A stretch of 54,462 nt of DNA from Spirochaetota bacterium (GCA_023401595.1 JAEXDQ010000018.1:1-54462), one strand, 5' to 3'; shown: positions 42,691-52,763, numbered from the stretch's first letter. Translations and numbers: made by a program. The notes: generated by a model from the sequence alone, not told the origin.

Positions 42691-43655
42691 CGCTCACCTC
42701 CATCGGCGGAGACCGCCTTGCCGCCGCCTTTCAACCTAGAGAACACCGAACGTTTCTTCTCTCCGGTAAGCCGGCTATAGCTGCGCGTCTCACGACCAAG
42801 CAATCCCTGCGGACGCCAGATCATCATCACGACAAGAATCAAGCCGAAAAGAATCTGCTTGAACTGCGGGGGGATAATCGAAGAAAGGCCGACCAGCTGG
42901 GGAAAATACGAAATCAACTGGATGATGAACGCACCAAGGATAACGGCCTTGAAGTTTCCCATACCTCCGAGAACGACCATGCACAGGACCATGATCGATA
43001 CCATGAACGTATATGTGCCGGGAGTTACGGAGAGGGAGAATACCGCCTGGAGGCTGCCGGCGACACCGGCGACGGAAGCGCCTATGGCGAAGGCCCAGAC
43101 CTTGTATTTCGTCACATTGATACCCATCGACTCCGCGGCGATCTCATCTTCGCGGATCGCTTCCAGCGCACGTCCCATGCGGGAACGGGCAAGTCTCTGA
43201 AACAAGACATAGGCGACAAGCACGAAGATCGCCGTCATAAGAAGGAAACCCCATTTCTTGTAGGGGTTGATGGTAATGCCGAAAATGGCCGGCATGGGGA
43301 TCTTCTGGATACCCATCGGCCCGCGGGTCAGGGAATCCCAGTTGTTCAGCACGTTGCGGACGATCTCCGCGAACCCCAACGTGGCGATCGCCAGATAGTC
43401 TCCTTTCAGGCGCAATGTCGGCAAGCCGATCAGTACGCCGAACAAGGCGCTGAGCAACGCAGCCACCGGCAACGTCGCCCAGAAGCTCCATCCGCAGGTG
43501 GTCGCCAGGATCGCCGTAGCATAGCTACCGATCGCGAAGAAACCGGCCTGGCAAAGGGAAAGCATCCCGGCATAACCGGTAATGACGTTCTGCCCCATCG
43601 CCATCAGGGCGTAGATACCGGTATAGATCAGAATGAGGAGGAAGAAATTAAGCAT
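42687..43655 (-). CDS. livM: Branched-chain amino acid ABC importer permease LivM
   Basis: A 322-residue membrane protein with about nine hydrophobic segments. 'MGQNVITGYAGMLSLCQAGFFAIGSYATAIL', 'GLPTLRLKGDYLAIATLGFAEIVRNV' and the cytoplasmic loop 'GRALEAIREDEIAAESMGINVTKYK' identify LivM. Its start is adjacent to (1 bp overlap with) the livH stop. Confidence 0.95.
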   Translation of the reverse strand: MLNFFLLILIYTGIYALMAMGQNVITGYAGMLSLCQAGFFAIGSYATAILATTCGWSFWATLPVAALLSALFGVLIGLPTLRLKGDYLAIATLGFAEIVRNVLNNWDSLTRGPMGIQKIPMPAIFGITINPYKKWGFLLMTAIFVLVAYVLFQRLARSRMGRALEAIREDEIAAESMGINVTKYKVWAFAIGASVAGVAGSLQAVFSLSVTPGTYTFMVSIMVLCMVVLGGMGNFKAVILGAFIIQLISYFPQLVGLSSIIPPQFKQILFGLILVVMMIWRPQGLLGRETRSYSRLTGEKKRSVFSRLKGGGKAVSADGGER

Positions 43656-44575
43656 CAGACCTTCTCCTTCTCAACCTTGCCCAGCAAGCCTTCCGGTTTG
43701 ACGAGCAGGATGATGATGAGGATACCGAAAGCGATGGTGTCCTTGAGTCCCTGGGGGATACCGAAGACAGCCACGCCGAAGGTTTCCAGGATGCCAAGGA
43801 GAATACCGCCGACCATCGCGCCGGTGATATTGCCGATACCGCCGACTACCGCGGCGACGAACGCCTTCAACCCAGTCATGGTCCCCATCGTCGGATATAC
43901 CTTGAAATCGAGGGCGATCAGCATGCCGCCTACCGCGGCGAGCGCGGAACCGATAGCGAAGGTCAGGCTGATCACATGGTTCACGTTGATACCCATCAGC
44001 CTGGCGGTATCCTGGTCGAGCGAAGTGGCGCGCATCGCCTTGCCCATCCTGGTTTTGTCGACGAACAGCTTCAGCACGATCATCATGACGAAGGAGACGA
44101 CCAGTATCATGATCTGGTGGGGAGTGATCACCACTCCGCCGAAAACAAGGGATTCGTTGTTGAACGGATAGGCGAGCTTACGGGACTGGGTACCGAACAT
44201 CCAGGCGGCGCCGTTGGACAGGATGAAGGAGACGCCGATAGCACTCAATAGCGGAGCCAGCCGGGTCGCCTTGCGAAGCGGCTTGTAGGCGATTCGTTCA
44301 ATCACCATGCCGAGGACCGCGCAACCGATCATGCTTACCAGCATGGCGATCAGAAACGCAGTGAAGGTCCACACTCCGAGCGGGGCGTCACCCCTGAGCC
44401 CATCGAAGACGAAGAGCCCTATGTAGGCTCCTACCATCAGGATATCGCCATGAGCGAAGTTGATGAATTTCAATATGCCGTAGACCATGGTGTACCCCAA
44501 TGCGATCAATGCATAGATACCTCCCAAGGTCAGGCCGTTCATGAGATGTTGAAAAAATTCAGCGACTGATCCCAC
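43655..44575 (-). CDS. livH: Branched-chain amino acid ABC importer permease LivH
   Basis: A 306-residue permease: 'GLTLGGIYALIALGYTMVYGILKFINFAHGDILMVGAYIG' is the LivH signature; 'GKAMRATSLDQDTARLMGIN' is the coupling loop. The start is GTG 44575, eight bases after an AAGGAGA site; longer in-frame sequence upstream is not membrane-like and covers the intergenic hairpin. Confidence 0.93.
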   Translation of the reverse strand: MGSVAEFFQHLMNGLTLGGIYALIALGYTMVYGILKFINFAHGDILMVGAYIGLFVFDGLRGDAPLGVWTFTAFLIAMLVSMIGCAVLGMVIERIAYKPLRKATRLAPLLSAIGVSFILSNGAAWMFGTQSRKLAYPFNNESLVFGGVVITPHQIMILVVSFVMMIVLKLFVDKTRMGKAMRATSLDQDTARLMGINVNHVISLTFAIGSALAAVGGMLIALDFKVYPTMGTMTGLKAFVAAVVGGIGNITGAMVGGILLGILETFGVAVFGIPQGLKDTIAFGILIIILLVKPEGLLGKVEKEKV

Positions 44576-44690
44576 GATATGGCTCTCCTTGCAAACAAGC
44601 TTGCCCCTCCTCATGGAGAAGCCCAGGTCCGGCCGCAGGCGATTCTCCAAGGACGGAGCCTATTTCATGTCACCTACGATAACACGGAAA

Positions 44691-44711
44691 GACCGGTGTA
44701 TGCCACCGGTC
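44691..44711 (-). terminator. Hairpin between livJ and livH
   Basis: Minus-strand GACCGGTG (44711-44704) pairs with CACCGGTC (44698-44691), extended by AAG/CTT-type pairs, followed by TTTCC. As in many importer operons it probably reduces permease transcription relative to the binding protein. Confidence 0.65.
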
Positions 44712-44741
44712 CTTCCTCTGTAATTTCCGGAAAAATTTCGA

Positions 44742-45920
44742 CTACTCGACCTTGGTCAGCTTACCGTTGATCACGGTATAGGCTCCGAGGTATTTCGGAG
44801 TGGTCCCTTCGACCTCGTACAACCCCTGGTACGCTACCAGGTCGCCGTTGTCGGCGAAGTTCACCAAACCGGTCACTCCAGCGTAATCCTTTGTAGCCGC
44901 TACCGCGTCGCGGATGGCCTTGCGGTCGAACTTACCGGTCTCACGATAGACCTTCGTCATGGCGGCGAGCAGCAGGTTGGTGCCGTCGTACGCATTGGTG
45001 GCGAAGGAATCAGGCCCGACGCCGAACGCCTTGGTATAGTCGGCTACGAACGTCTTGTAGGCGTTGCTTTCCGCGACCTGCGCAGGGCCGACGTATACCA
45101 CGCCGTCGGTGAAATCCCCGGCGAGGTTGTAGATGTCAGGATTGGAGAAACCGTCGCAGGAAACAAACGGGATCTTGATTCCGAGCTGGGCGGCCTGCTC
45201 AAGGATCTGAGCCATTTCCGCGGTATAGTCGGGGATATAGATGGCGTCAGGGTTGGCGGCCTTGATCTTGGTCAGCTGGGTCTTGAAGTCCTTGTCGCCG
45301 ACCTGGCAGGTCTCGGCAATGACGACCTTCCCGCCCGCGGCTTCGAAATTGGCGGTCATGCCCTCGTACAGCCCCTGGCTGTAGTCGTTCTTGGCATAAA
45401 GGACGGCCATCGTCTTGTAGCCGAGTACTTCGGCGAAATAATGACCGGCGACCTCGCCCTGCAAACCATCGGAAACGACGGTACGGAACACATAGTCGCC
45501 AATGGCGGTGATATCCTTATGAGTAGCGGAGGGGCTGATCATGACCAGGCCTTCGTTCTGACAACGTTCGCCGACGGCGAAGGAGACGCCGGTGAACACC
45601 GGGCCGACCAAAGCGACGATCTTGTCGGAACTTGAAAGCTTCTCAATAGCGGAAAGGCCCTTTTCAACATTACCTTCGGAATCCTCGATGACCAGCGTCA
45701 CAGGAATACCGTCGATACCGCCCTTGGCGTTGAACTGGTCAACGGCAAGTTTGACGGATTGGGAACAAAGAACGCCATAGTTGGCGTTGTCGCCCGTCAT
45801 CGGGCCCATGAATCCAATCTTCGGGCTAGCTACGCTGCCGCTTTCCTTGTCGCCGGTAGCGAAAACCGCAGTGGAACAGACCAGAGCGATGACCAACAGA
45901 AGCATCATGCCTTTCTTCAT
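44742..45920 (-). CDS. livJ: Branched-chain amino acid ABC importer binding protein
   Basis: A 392-residue periplasmic binding protein of the LivJ/Leu-Ile-Val type. A signal peptide ('MLLLVIALVCSTAVFATGDKES') precedes 'IGFMGPMTGDNANYGVLCSQSVKLAVDQFNAKGGIDGIPVTLVIEDSEG', typical of family 6 proteins. Residue C in 'VCSTAVF' is not in a good lipobox, so it is probably soluble. First gene of the importer, with the promoter at 46004. Confidence 0.94.
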   Translation of the reverse strand: MKKGMMLLLVIALVCSTAVFATGDKESGSVASPKIGFMGPMTGDNANYGVLCSQSVKLAVDQFNAKGGIDGIPVTLVIEDSEGNVEKGLSAIEKLSSSDKIVALVGPVFTGVSFAVGERCQNEGLVMISPSATHKDITAIGDYVFRTVVSDGLQGEVAGHYFAEVLGYKTMAVLYAKNDYSQGLYEGMTANFEAAGGKVVIAETCQVGDKDFKTQLTKIKAANPDAIYIPDYTAEMAQILEQAAQLGIKIPFVSCDGFSNPDIYNLAGDFTDGVVYVGPAQVAESNAYKTFVADYTKAFGVGPDSFATNAYDGTNLLLAAMTKVYRETGKFDRKAIRDAVAATKDYAGVTGLVNFADNGDLVAYQGLYEVEGTTPKYLGAYTVINGKLTKVE

Positions 45921-46282
45921 ACTACATACCTCCTGGTATCAGTTTCATCTTTCATGACCTGCCTCCCCAGGCAAGTCGGAGCATTCTGAAAAAGTTACAA
46001 AATTATATACATTATTCGGTATATTTATGCAATGCATATTAGTAATAAAAGAGATACATTTCCAATGCGTATTGCAAAAAGCCACGCAAAACGCTCCGTG
46101 CCATTATCATCGTTCCCACGAAGTCATTGTGTCCGCGTCTTTCGAACATATCCGCAGGCATGACGGTTTCATGTCTGTCCAAACCATTGCTTTCGCTGAT
46201 TTCCACAAGTCTTGAGAACGATACCTGTACCCTGCTAGAGAGACATCGAGCAATGCGCAATAGCTACAGGACAAGCCGTCCG
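45921..46282. other. 362-bp intergenic stretch upstream of livJ
   Basis: Holds the livJ promoter and leader (with a small hairpin TGCCTCCCCAGGCA near 45960) and the downstream end of the GGDEF-EAL gene. No further gene is supported; a 73-codon frame at 46039-46260 lacks a ribosome binding site. Confidence 0.5.
46004..46032 (-). promoter_or_regulatory. livJ promoter
   Basis: On the minus strand TTGCAT (46032-46027) and TATATA (46009-46004, running into TATAAT) are 17 bp apart. The leader to livJ is about 80 nt. Confidence 0.65.
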
Positions 46283-49200
46283 TCAGCCTTTCTTCGTTCT
46301 CTTCGCATATTTTTTCGAGAAAGCCGCAAGCGTCGCCTTGACCTTGGGATCGATTTCGGTCAACTCCAGGCTCGGACGTTGCAGATAATAGCCTTGCATA
46401 TAATCGACACCAAGCTTGATCAGGATTTCAGCCTCTTCCTCACGCTCGACGCCCTCGGCGATCAGCAGCCACCCCTGGGTCTTTGCATAACTGACGATGT
46501 TGCGGACCAAGGTCAGCTTGCTCATATCCATGTCCAGCCCGGAAATAAGCTGAATATCGATTTTGATATAATCCGGCTGCGTGATCAACAACAGCAGTTC
46601 ATTTGAATAGCCTGAGCCGAAATCGTCTATCGCGATCCGACCTCCATGCTCCCGGACAAAATTGCATTTCCGATCGAGTATTCTACGCTGATAGCGCTCA
46701 CCCTCAGTGATCTCGGCCACCACATGCGGGAACAGCGAGCCGAATTCCCGTCGAAGGTACTCGAAATCGTCATCGATGAGAATCTGATCGGCGATGGAAT
46801 TGAAGAAAATCTTACGATCCTTCAATTCATCCGTATGTTCCTTGACCCATCGAAATACGTTCATATAGGTCATTTTTTCAATCTGGTACATCTTCGCTTG
46901 CGCCTTGGCCATATCCAGGACCTGGGTCGGGGATTTGAACACCGCGCTCAAAGGACGCATCAACGCCTCATAGGCGAACACTTCTCCGGTATTCGCCTCC
47001 ACAATCGGCTGGAACGCATAGGAGACCTCGTTCCTGTCGATGAACTGGTTGAAAGCCGCGCTGGATTCAACCAGGAAGGCGTTCTTGCTGTACTGTTCGA
47101 GATCAAAATACCTGATAGTCCCCTTGTTCGTGCGCTTTACCTCGTACATGGAGAAATCGGCGAACTTGATGAGCTGCTCGATATCCGACGAATCATCAGG
47201 ATATAGGGCTACGCCGATGGAACATCTGGTACGGACCTCGATGTCGTCGCGAGTCAAGCTCATGCCGTCCAGCCCTTTCTGAAAATCGGAAACATGGGCG
47301 ATGACATTATCGCGGGTATCAAAACCATATAGGAATACAGCGAACTCATCGCCAGAGAAACGGGAGACTATCTGCCCGGCCCCGACGAGCGAACGGAAAG
47401 CGATCGCGGCATCTCGAATATATCGGTCTCCGTATTCATGTCCATATGTATCGTTGATGGACTTGAGGTTGTCCAGATCCATGAACAGCACAGCGCCTTT
47501 CTTGTACGGCTGGCCTGCGAGCTGCCGTTCGACGTGCGCCAGGAACGCGCGACGGTTCAACAAGCCGGTAAGCGAATCGAAATCCCGTTGATATTCGAAA
47601 TCCTTACGCTCCATGATTTCCTGCGTTACATCGGTCAGTATATAGAAGGTCTTGCCCTGATGCCCTGCATGCTTGACGCGGAGCCAACGCAATGGCGATT
47701 CATCGATGAAGTCAAGCGGATGGACCAACGGATCGTCATCGCTGGTCCGTTCCATCAACCGGTTGAACAACGGCACCCACACATTCATTGAAACGAACGC
47801 GGAATCCCCCTCTCGCCGACCGGTTCCCAAGCTTGAATCTTCGATGCAGAACCATTTGAAAATCAGATCGCTGACGAACACCTTGCCCTTGGCGGGATCC
47901 AGTTCGGCGAAACCGATAGGCATGCCCGTCATGTTGATGGCGTCCGTCAATCGGTCTGACACTTCTTCGAAATTACCACGAAGTCGTTCAATGGCCCCGA
48001 TCAAACCGTCTATCTCCGTGATACCTGAAAAAGAGAACTGATAGCCCCTGTCATCGGGATCGAACTGCGCCAACTGGCGTTCCAGCCGAGTCAGCCTGTG
48101 GGTGAGGAACTTGCTGGCGAACAGAACGCAGACAAGTCCTCCGACAAGGGATGCCGCGAACGTCAGGACGATCAGCCGCAACACCCGGTAGACAGGCTCG
48201 TAGAGGCTTTTCGAATAAACCCCGCCGATCAGACCGAGCTGACGGTCATGGTACGGACTGTCGGAATAGTACAGATTCAACGGGTAGCTGACAAGCGTCA
48301 CGTTCCCGACCGCCGGATACCATACCTCATGCAGGTTGTCGCCAAATTCACCGAGGTCATCGATATAACGGGGATTCCGCTCAGGAGAAGCCATGAACCG
48401 ATTGGCTATCGAGCCGGAAGACACCAGCCAAGGTCCGAGCAGTTCATCCTTACGCATGTCGGTCAACGCCAACAGGCTGTCTTCCTGATACCGGAAGCTT
48501 GATGTCCCGAACATCTTCTTTACCAGATTTTCCGATAGTTCGATTCCTACGATACCATATGGCCGGCCCGATGAACTCTCCACCAATGGCAGGATATAGG
48601 TAATGACGGCCGCGTCGCCGACGATATGTACCGGGCCGTACCAGCAGCCCAGCTCCCTCGTCCCAAGCGAAGAATGCGCTTTCGCGGTTTCCATGACCTC
48701 CAGAAACATATCCCGTCCATTCAGCGACTCCACCAAGGAAAGCTCCGGCTCCCAATAATTGTCCAACGGGATGTTCAGCTCCCTTGCGATTCGCTTCGGT
48801 CCCGTCATCATCATGAGATCGGAATAATCGGCGTTGAGGGAGGAAAGATTCTGGTCCTTCAGATAAATGGCGGCGACGGATTCTCCGTCCGTCAGGCTTC
48901 CGTCGGAAGACAGGAAACTGCCGTCCAACGCTATCAGCAATCCGTCGGCGACATTGAGCTTCAGGGTATCGAGCATATGAGGCAACGCCAGGTTTATCAA
49001 CTCTCTATAGACGTTATTGTCCTGACCGGCAAAATCCGCCCAGGATACTCCGTTTTTCTCCTCCCATTGGTCGATGGTGTGTTCAATCTGGTCGACCAGA
49101 TTGATTCCCGCAGTCGATACGTTGGTCATCCTGGCCTGCAGTTCGTTTCCTTCATACACAACCGAATGCGATAGAGCGTCCAGCACGGAGGACTTGAGCG

Positions 49201-49333
49201 TCGGGACGATCTGCGTCGCCCGCATAAAAAACGCGAATACGAAAGCGATGACCACCAAGACGATGATCATCATGCTGACAATGAGAATGGAAAGTGAAAA
49301 AGATCTCTTCCTCAAGGGTTTCGGAGTCTTCAT
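46283..49333 (-). CDS. Membrane GGDEF-EAL protein with extracytoplasmic sensor
   Basis: A 1016-residue cyclic-di-GMP enzyme. Helix 1 is residues about 12-36; residues 37-385 face the periplasm and look like a double-Cache sensor; helix 2 ('LIVLTFAASLVGGLVCVLFA') is followed by a HAMP-like linker, a PAS-like stretch, then GGDEF (SGDEF near 661) and EAL (EALMR near 786). The cyclase site has S in the first position. EAL residues are complete: EALMR, 'FFNSI', 'EITEGE', 'AIDDFGSGYSN', 'IKID', 'EGVE' and the QG pair, so phosphodiesterase activity is likely; a cyclase activity is possible too. It begins 11 bp after the binding-lipoprotein stop. Confidence 0.92.
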   Translation of the reverse strand: MKTPKPLRKRSFSLSILIVSMMIIVLVVIAFVFAFFMRATQIVPTLKSSVLDALSHSVVYEGNELQARMTNVSTAGINLVDQIEHTIDQWEEKNGVSWADFAGQDNNVYRELINLALPHMLDTLKLNVADGLLIALDGSFLSSDGSLTDGESVAAIYLKDQNLSSLNADYSDLMMMTGPKRIARELNIPLDNYWEPELSLVESLNGRDMFLEVMETAKAHSSLGTRELGCWYGPVHIVGDAAVITYILPLVESSSGRPYGIVGIELSENLVKKMFGTSSFRYQEDSLLALTDMRKDELLGPWLVSSGSIANRFMASPERNPRYIDDLGEFGDNLHEVWYPAVGNVTLVSYPLNLYYSDSPYHDRQLGLIGGVYSKSLYEPVYRVLRLIVLTFAASLVGGLVCVLFASKFLTHRLTRLERQLAQFDPDDRGYQFSFSGITEIDGLIGAIERLRGNFEEVSDRLTDAINMTGMPIGFAELDPAKGKVFVSDLIFKWFCIEDSSLGTGRREGDSAFVSMNVWVPLFNRLMERTSDDDPLVHPLDFIDESPLRWLRVKHAGHQGKTFYILTDVTQEIMERKDFEYQRDFDSLTGLLNRRAFLAHVERQLAGQPYKKGAVLFMDLDNLKSINDTYGHEYGDRYIRDAAIAFRSLVGAGQIVSRFSGDEFAVFLYGFDTRDNVIAHVSDFQKGLDGMSLTRDDIEVRTRCSIGVALYPDDSSDIEQLIKFADFSMYEVKRTNKGTIRYFDLEQYSKNAFLVESSAAFNQFIDRNEVSYAFQPIVEANTGEVFAYEALMRPLSAVFKSPTQVLDMAKAQAKMYQIEKMTYMNVFRWVKEHTDELKDRKIFFNSIADQILIDDDFEYLRREFGSLFPHVVAEITEGERYQRRILDRKCNFVREHGGRIAIDDFGSGYSNELLLLITQPDYIKIDIQLISGLDMDMSKLTLVRNIVSYAKTQGWLLIAEGVEREEEAEILIKLGVDYMQGYYLQRPSLELTEIDPKVKATLAAFSKKYAKRTKKG

Positions 49334-49344
49334 TTGACGGTATC

Positions 49345-50838
49345 CTATTCCACGATGCTTACGGACACCCCGTTTTTCGTGGCGGCATCGGCTAGAGTAC
49401 CGAGAAAGCTTTCAAACCGGGACTTTTCCAGCTGTCTGCCGACCGCCGTTTCATAATCCATGCCGGCGGCGACGTCCTCCAGAACCTTCGCACGTGCGTT
49501 CGCACAGAATTCCTCGAGGGAATTTTCCATGACAAGGCGCAGCTCATAGGAACCGGCGTAAGGCCGGAGCGCATACATCGTATATCCGGAAACGACTTGT
49601 CCGATCGCCTGTTCCAACGTCATGCCGATCCGGTCGTCGGGAGGATTCTGGGCGTACCGGGCGTCGAGTTGTTCAACCGCCGTCTTTCGTACCGGGATAT
49701 AGGAGGACATGGTGGAGAACCCGATATTCAATTCAGGTTCAGAGAACCACAGCAGGAACTTCGTGGCGGCCTGAGCCTTGCGGGCGTCGGACTTTATCAT
49801 GGCGACACCGGCGCCCTGCTGGATCGCGACTTGCTCCCCGCCCGCATATACAGGCATCGGCATGACCATCAGGTCAATCGGATACATCTCCCCGTTATCG
49901 GCGAAAACCTGCTTCGGGAAATACGCGCCGCTGGTGTTGGAGCCCAGATATGCGAGAAGATCACCGGTCTTCACGTCATCGGAACGGAAACGTCCGTACG
50001 CAGCGAACCATCCGCGGACCATCGGTTCATAATAGGTGTTCCAAATCCGCTCCATGACGCTCCGCTTCAACCACAACGTCCCTTTTCCATCCTTTACGGT
50101 GACCAGCTCAGAGCCTAACTGCCTGTTGCTGGAAATAAGGAAGTTGGCTATGGCGTCGATGCCGAACAACGCCTTGCCTTCGCCTGTCGCCGCCTCGGTC
50201 CATTCGTAATAGAGTCGGGAAACGCCGACAATCCCTTCCCATGTACTGAAGTCGTCATACGAGACAGCTTCAAACCGGGCATCCTCATTGGCCGCCGCCA
50301 TAAAGGCGTCGAAATCAGTTCTGTTGATCGTAATGACCTCGGTCGATTTAGCGACCGGCAGCATATAGGTCCTGCCATCGTCCAGGATCTTGCCTTCGGA
50401 AATAAATCCTGGAACGAACTGGTCGAACGTCCCGGGCGCGACGTAGGCATCGAAGCTTTCCAACAGCCCCTTCTCCGTCAAAGCGTACGCGATATCGGAA
50501 TAAGCGAAGAACATGTCAGGCAACGTCTCGGCTCCGGGTTCCTTGTTGGCGGCAGCCGCAATATCCTTGTTGAGCGTAGGAATATCGGATTTACTTACTG
50601 ATTCGACTACGATCTTCTCATCCCGGCCGACTGTCGCGTTGAATTCAGCGACGGCCGCGTCAAACGCCTTCTTCTGCTCTCCAATATAATAGTTCCATAT
50701 CACAAGATTGACAGGCGTATTGTCCGGTTTGGAAGCAGATTGAACGTCAGCGGCGTTCTTGCCACAGCCAACGGCCATGAGCAGGCAGGCGAGTATCACA
50801 CAGACATATGCGATTGTTGTTTTTTTCCTACAATACAT
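49345..50838 (-). CDS. Orphan solute-binding lipoprotein
   Basis: A 497-residue family 1 solute-binding protein. The signal ends in the lipobox 'LMAVGCGK', so it is membrane-anchored. Mature sequence 'PVNLVIWNYYIGEQKKAFDAAVAEFNATVGRDEKIVVESVSKSD' then 'LPDMFFAYSDIAYALTEKGLLESFDAYV' resembles sugar or polyamine binders. ATG 50838 is favoured over 50841 by the GGAAGG spacing. No permease or ATPase is adjacent on either side; instead the gene is followed 11 bp later by the GGDEF-EAL gene, which suggests that ligand binding is passed to that sensor. Confidence 0.88.
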   Translation of the reverse strand: MYCRKKTTIAYVCVILACLLMAVGCGKNAADVQSASKPDNTPVNLVIWNYYIGEQKKAFDAAVAEFNATVGRDEKIVVESVSKSDIPTLNKDIAAAANKEPGAETLPDMFFAYSDIAYALTEKGLLESFDAYVAPGTFDQFVPGFISEGKILDDGRTYMLPVAKSTEVITINRTDFDAFMAAANEDARFEAVSYDDFSTWEGIVGVSRLYYEWTEAATGEGKALFGIDAIANFLISSNRQLGSELVTVKDGKGTLWLKRSVMERIWNTYYEPMVRGWFAAYGRFRSDDVKTGDLLAYLGSNTSGAYFPKQVFADNGEMYPIDLMVMPMPVYAGGEQVAIQQGAGVAMIKSDARKAQAATKFLLWFSEPELNIGFSTMSSYIPVRKTAVEQLDARYAQNPPDDRIGMTLEQAIGQVVSGYTMYALRPYAGSYELRLVMENSLEEFCANARAKVLEDVAAGMDYETAVGRQLEKSRFESFLGTLADAATKNGVSVSIVE

Positions 50839-51534
50839 CATTATACCTTCCTGTTTTCCATAATGAGGAAAGAGAGTCATGTCAGCGAAAACTGCTTGAC
50901 GACCTGTTCAGGCTCCTAGGTAATTCACGGACAGTCGGCGATTCCATATGGAGATAGTCTCCATATTCTGGAAAAAAAATCTAGTCTTTGGGAGACTTTC
51001 TCTCGCTTTTATTTGCCACCATGGCACACAACCCCGCAAAAACCTTGCTTATGTTTCTATAGGTACAAAAATCTTGCCGAAGTTCCACAGGCGGCCGCTA
51101 CTGCGGCTCAACAAATTGTCAGGCAGACCCCACGCCCAGGATTATGTAAGTTCCACAGCTGTCCGCTACCGTGGTACCGGTAGGCATGGAGGTGTCCGTC
51201 CGACGCCCCCACGATACCGGTGGTGACAAGGGAGCATGATATGGAATTCGACATACCCACGCTTCTCATCATACCTGCACTGCATACCGTTATTGCATAC
51301 CGGCATGACCTACGCCATGCGGCTTGGACGACCGGACAAAAGACGATTTCAAATCGATATATCATCCCATTTATGTATTTTTCATCTGTGTTTGATATTA
51401 TTTCACTTTTACAATCGTTAATGACCGGTTAATTTAATACACTTCACATTAAAAATACAAATTTTATTATTAATAATCCATTCATTTGTTTATGCAAAAG
51501 TTCTATCATGCCAGTACGGAGGATATGATAAGTC
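50839..51534. other. 696-bp divergent intergenic stretch
   Basis: No gene with support. It contains a perfect inverted repeat at 50946, two direct copies of a 25-bp word at 51082 and 51150, and an A/T-rich zone (51360-51500) that should hold the promoter of the oxidoreductase gene. Small frames near 51220-51430 lack a good site. Confidence 0.5.
50946..50966. promoter_or_regulatory. Perfect 9-bp inverted repeat
   Basis: ATATGGAGA and TCTCCATAT are separated by TAG. It lies about 110 bp before the solute-binding lipoprotein gene and 570 bp before the divergent oxidoreductase gene. An operator is possible. Confidence 0.45.
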
Positions 51535-52755
51535 ATGGTACATGTCATTGAAGAAGCAAACCGCTGCTTGCAGTGTAAAAAACCACTTTGCATGGAGGGC
51601 TGTCCGATCAGGACGCCGATCCCGCGAATGATACGGTCCCTCAAGGATGGAGAAATCAAGCAAGGCGGGAAACTCGTGTTTGAAAACAATCCGCTGTCCA
51701 TAGTCTGCTCTCTCGTATGCGACCACCAGGCGCAGTGCGAAGGACATTGTGTGCTGGGGAAGAAGGGGCAGCCGGTACATATCTCATCTATCGAGAACTA
51801 TATTTCGAACGCCTGTCTGGACCAGATGGAGATTGAATGCCAGAAGAAAAACGGAAACTTGATCGGCGTGATCGGAGCAGGTCCCGCAGGTATCACGATA
51901 GCCATAGAAATGACGAAGATGGGTTATGACGTGACGATCTTCGATGCGAAGGACAAAATCGGCGGGGTCCTGCAATACGGTATTCCCGAATTCCGTCTCC
52001 CAAAATCCATTTTGGAACGATATAGGAAGAAGTTGCTCTCACTCGGCATCAAGATCAGACCGAATACGACGATCGGCGGGGCGTTGGAAATCAGGGATCT
52101 CTTCAGAGACGGATACAAGGCAATCTTCATCGGCACCGGCGTATGGCGGCCCAAGAAGCTGGGCGTAGTCGGCGAAAGCCTCGGCAACGTCCATTTCGCG
52201 ATCGACTACCTGGCGAACCCCTTTTCCTACGACCTTGGGGAAAACATCGCCGTCATCGGGGCGGGAAATACGGCTATGGATGTCGCGAGGACGATTCTCC
52301 GCAACGGCAACCATCATGTCACGCTGTATGCGCGGAGGCTCGTCTGCGACGCTACGGAAGAGGAAAGAGAGTATGCGTTGCTCGATGGCGCAAAAATCGA
52401 ATATGGCTACGCCGTAGACCGGATTACTCCCAACGGGCCGGTGTTCCACAAGAACATCTTCGATGAGAACGGCAGGATCGTAGGAGATGAAGGACAGGAC
52501 ATCCAGATACAGGCGGATCAGACGATCATCGCTATTTCGCAAGGCCCGAAGTCGAAACTGGTCAACACTACGGACGGGCTCAAAGCCAGCGCCGCGGGGC
52601 TTCTTCTGACCGATGAGAACGGGCAGACGACCTGTCCTGGAATTTTCGCGGCTGGGGACGTCGTACTTGGCGCGAAGACGGTGGTCCAGGCAACAAGCTA
52701 TGCGAAGCAGGTGGCGAAAAGCATGGATGAATACGTCAGAGGGGTACAGCGTTAG
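51535..52755 (+). CDS. Glutamate-synthase small-subunit-like NAD(P) oxidoreductase
   Basis: A 406-residue flavoprotein. The N-terminal iron-sulfur part has the four-cysteine pattern 'CLQCKKPLCMEGCPI' plus 'CSLVCDHQAQCEGHC', and it is followed by the FAD site 'IGVIGAGPAGITIAIEMTKMGYDVTIFDAKDKIGGVLQYGIPEFRLPK', an NAD(P) site 'IAVIGAGNTAMDVARTIL', and 'GIFAAGDVVLGAKTVVQA'. These define GltD and related subunits (for example NfnB-like). Without the large GltB subunit nearby, its electron partner is unknown. ATG 51535 is 12 bp from the GGAGG at 51518, rather far; a short out-of-frame ATG lies in between. Terminator follows. Confidence 0.88.
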   Translation: MVHVIEEANRCLQCKKPLCMEGCPIRTPIPRMIRSLKDGEIKQGGKLVFENNPLSIVCSLVCDHQAQCEGHCVLGKKGQPVHISSIENYISNACLDQMEIECQKKNGNLIGVIGAGPAGITIAIEMTKMGYDVTIFDAKDKIGGVLQYGIPEFRLPKSILERYRKKLLSLGIKIRPNTTIGGALEIRDLFRDGYKAIFIGTGVWRPKKLGVVGESLGNVHFAIDYLANPFSYDLGENIAVIGAGNTAMDVARTILRNGNHHVTLYARRLVCDATEEEREYALLDGAKIEYGYAVDRITPNGPVFHKNIFDENGRIVGDEGQDIQIQADQTIIAISQGPKSKLVNTTDGLKASAAGLLLTDENGQTTCPGIFAAGDVVLGAKTVVQATSYAKQVAKSMDEYVRGVQR

Positions 52756-52763
52756 TCAACATA

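Noticed and set aside
46039..46260. Minus-strand frame of 73 codons before livJ
   Set aside because: Overlaps the region of the livJ promoter and has no ribosome binding site.
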